Below, one piece after another: positions 62,226 to 64,000 of a stretch of DNA of 64,000 nucleotides (position 1 is its first letter; every line of letters begins with the position of its first letter). The stretch is from Roseburia_C sp900315735. Its GTDB lineage: Bacteria; Bacillota; Clostridia; Lachnospirales; Lachnospiraceae. The position numbers were made by a program, and so were the translations under genes. A model generated the notes under the pieces. That model did no database searches and was not told the DNA's origin. It worked only from the letters and a program-made list of their open reading frames with translations. Location of the stretch: the NCBI GenBank assembly GCA_052118425.1, contig JBQKHF010000001.1; one strand, given 5' to 3'.

Positions 62226-63599
62226 ATGGCAAAGGGAAAAGCAACCGTATTTTTCTGCCAGGACTGTGGCTATGAATCATCCAAATGGATGGGACAGTGC
62301 CCGGGATGTGGCGAGTGGAATACATTTGTAGAAGAAGTGATAGATAAATCAGCACCTGCAAAAGTGCGGAAGGAAGCCGCAAAAGCAGAAGTTGTAAAAA
62401 TTGCAGATATTAAAACAGGACAGGAAGAGCGGCTGACTACCGGATTAAAAGAGTTAGACCGGGTTTTGGGCGGTGGAATCGTAAAAGGTTCCCTTGTTTT
62501 AGTAGGCGGTGATCCGGGAATTGGAAAATCCACACTGCTTTTACAGGTGTGCCGGAATCTTTCGAAGCAGAAGACGGAAGTATTGTATATTTCCGGAGAG
62601 GAATCCCTGCAGCAGATAAAGATTCGTGCGGAGCGTATCGGAGAGTTTGGAGATACTTTATCCCTTCTTTGCGAGACAAATCTCGATACCATCAAAGAAG
62701 TGATTAGCAGAACCAGACCGGAAATCGTGGTGATTGACTCCATCCAGACCATGTATAATGAAAATGTTACATCAGCACCGGGCAGCGTTTCCCAGGTCCG
62801 GGAAGCAACCGGAGTTCTGATGCAGATTGCAAAGGGACTGGGCATTTCTATTTTTATTGTCGGTCATGTGACCAAAGAGGGGGTCGTGGCAGGTCCCCGT
62901 GTTTTAGAGCACATGGTAGATACGGTATTATATTTTGAAGGTGACCGTCATGCGGCGTATCGTATTTTGCGTGGGGTGAAGAACCGCTTCGGTTCCACCA
63001 ATGAGATAGGTGTATTTGAAATGTGTAATGAAGGGTTAAGGGAAGTGGAGAATCCTTCGGAATATATGTTGAGCGGAAAGCCGGAAGGGGCATCCGGTTC
63101 TGTAGTGGCATGCTCCATGGAAGGAACCCGTCCGATTCTTCTGGAAATACAGGCGCTGGTATGCCACAGTAATTTTGGAATGCCAAGAAGAACAGCAGCA
63201 GGAACAGATTATAACAGAGTCAATCTTTTGATGGCTGTATTGGAAAAGAGACTGGGACTGTCTTTAAGTTCCTGTGATGCCTATGTAAATATTGCCGGTG
63301 GTATCCGTATGAATGAACCCGCAATCGATTTGGGAATTGTGCTGGCAATTGTATCCAGTTACAAGGATGTACCAATCGATGAGAAGACTATCTGCTTCGG
63401 GGAAGTGGGATTAAGTGGTGAAGTACGTGCGGTCAGTATGGCGGCACAGCGTGTGCAGGAAGCAGAGAAGCTGGGCTTTACGACCTGTATTCTTCCAGAG
63501 GTTTGCAAGGCAGGATTAAAGAAGAACCCAAATATAAACGTAGTGGGCGTCAGTAACGTACAGGATGCCATCCGCTATATTCTATCCCAAGAAAAATGA
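62226..63599 (+). CDS. radA: DNA repair protein RadA
   Basis: This 457-residue RecA-related ATPase helps process recombination intermediates. It has an N-terminal zinc finger (CQDCGYESSKWMGQCPGCGEW), Walker A GGDPGIGKST, the family motif KNRFGSTNE and a C-terminal Lon-like domain. GGGGG eight bases before 62226 defines the start. Another upstream in-frame start would add eight residues. Confidence 0.97.
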   Translation: MAKGKATVFFCQDCGYESSKWMGQCPGCGEWNTFVEEVIDKSAPAKVRKEAAKAEVVKIADIKTGQEERLTTGLKELDRVLGGGIVKGSLVLVGGDPGIGKSTLLLQVCRNLSKQKTEVLYISGEESLQQIKIRAERIGEFGDTLSLLCETNLDTIKEVISRTRPEIVVIDSIQTMYNENVTSAPGSVSQVREATGVLMQIAKGLGISIFIVGHVTKEGVVAGPRVLEHMVDTVLYFEGDRHAAYRILRGVKNRFGSTNEIGVFEMCNEGLREVENPSEYMLSGKPEGASGSVVACSMEGTRPILLEIQALVCHSNFGMPRRTAAGTDYNRVNLLMAVLEKRLGLSLSSCDAYVNIAGGIRMNEPAIDLGIVLAIVSSYKDVPIDEKTICFGEVGLSGEVRAVSMAAQRVQEAEKLGFTTCILPEVCKAGLKKNPNINVVGVSNVQDAIRYILSQEK

Positions 63600-63673
63600 A
63601 TTGAACACACAATTCAAACAATTTAGATAAAAAACGACAAATGACCTACTTTAATAAATATGGAAAAATCGTG

Positions 63674-63702
63674 TTGACATCCCGAAAATGACGTGCTATT
63701 AT
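63674..63702 (+). promoter_or_regulatory. rRNA operon promoter P1
   Basis: TTGACA (63674-63679), a 17-base spacer and TATTAT (63697-63702). Confidence 0.8.
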
Positions 63703-63769
63703 AAAACTCCACCGCGCAGGGAACACCTGATGCGGCGGAAAATAAGAATTAAAAAAATAAAAAAAGTTG

Positions 63770-63798
63770 TTGACAAAAGCCGACAGACATGATATTCT
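63770..63798 (+). promoter_or_regulatory. rRNA operon promoter P2
   Basis: TTGACA (63770-63775), a 17-base spacer and TATTCT (63793-63798), 67 bases between P1 and P2 elements. Confidence 0.8.
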
Positions 63799-64000
63799 GT
63801 AAAAGTTGCAGGTCAGCAACGAAACACAAAGAACCTTGATAACTGAACAGTGAAATAACCTTGAAAGATTTTGAGAAAAACGTAATCAAAAGATTACAAA
63901 ATCATTCAGGACAGCATCTCTATTCAATAGAAGAATGCGACCTAAAACAGTAAACTTTAGGATATTTAGCCAAGCTAGATTTCTGAAAGGACAAACACTA
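63799..64000 (+). other. Leader of an rRNA operon (16S gene beyond the window)
   Basis: After the tandem promoters the sequence has AACCTTGATAACTGAACAG and ACCTTGAAAGATTTTGAG, motifs typical of clostridial rRNA leaders and spacers. A GTAATC-AAAA-GATTAC hairpin (63882-63897) and no coding frame follow. The 16S 5' end is not reached by base 64000. Confidence 0.75.

Overview
The window looks like chromosomal DNA from a gut-type clostridium, most probably a Lachnospiraceae member. Pointers are a T-box-controlled serS, a CotF-like spore coat protein, a PPi-type phosphofructokinase, ClpC beside RadA, small DUF4250 and DUF6320-type proteins, an AGCS symporter, strong AGGAGG-type ribosome binding sites and consensus sigma-A promoters. 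Genus and species cannot be fixed from the sequence alone. No tRNA, CRISPR array, IS element or prophage was seen. The right edge enters the promoter and leader of an rRNA operon whose 16S gene lies just outside.

Layout. 1-4185: a MacAB-like ABC efflux operon with two adaptor proteins. 4261-5182: an XRE regulator divergent from a lipoprotein. 5471-7535: an AT-rich AAA ATPase plus TOPRIM-like pair, a candidate defence module, followed by stacked hairpins. 7773-10262: LacI regulator and MATE exporter. 10519-11179: a type II toxin-antitoxin operon. 11187-12874: T-box and serS. 13027-17977: a large FAD/Fe-S oxidoreductase with hypA, a membrane protein and hypB. 18067-21619: amtB, glnK and cstA. 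21733-25641: aspartate kinase, a LacI-sensor diguanylate cyclase and a spore coat protein. 25719-30756: AGCS symporter and a heterodimeric ABC exporter. 30764-32645: two minus-strand genes interleaved with two very large imperfect palindromes. 32807-35101: an amino-acid ABC importer. 35120-40072: TrkA/TrkH potassium uptake and a VanRS-like two-component system. 40132-43272: a translationally coupled condensation-type acyltransferase, zinc-ribbon membrane protein and esterase. 43345-45812: PPi-PFK and a PflX-like radical SAM protein. 45907-49807: a pair of DUF262 proteins (GmrSD-like). 49849-56806: envelope and lipid genes including a glycosyltransferase-acyltransferase fusion. 57083-63599: small membrane proteins, a cadherin-like surface protein, clpC and radA. 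63674-64000: tandem rRNA promoters and leader.

Most promising for novelty: (i) the two long imperfect palindromes at 31609-31923 and 32115-32645, which share a core whose hairpins show compensatory base changes; (ii) the AAA/TOPRIM pair; (iii) the double-DUF262 pair; (iv) two genes whose consensus promoters put the transcription start at the start codon (leaderless mRNA); (v) an RBS-sequestering hairpin between trkH and the response regulator.

All assignments were made by eye from translated motifs and gene order. No database search or folding program was run.
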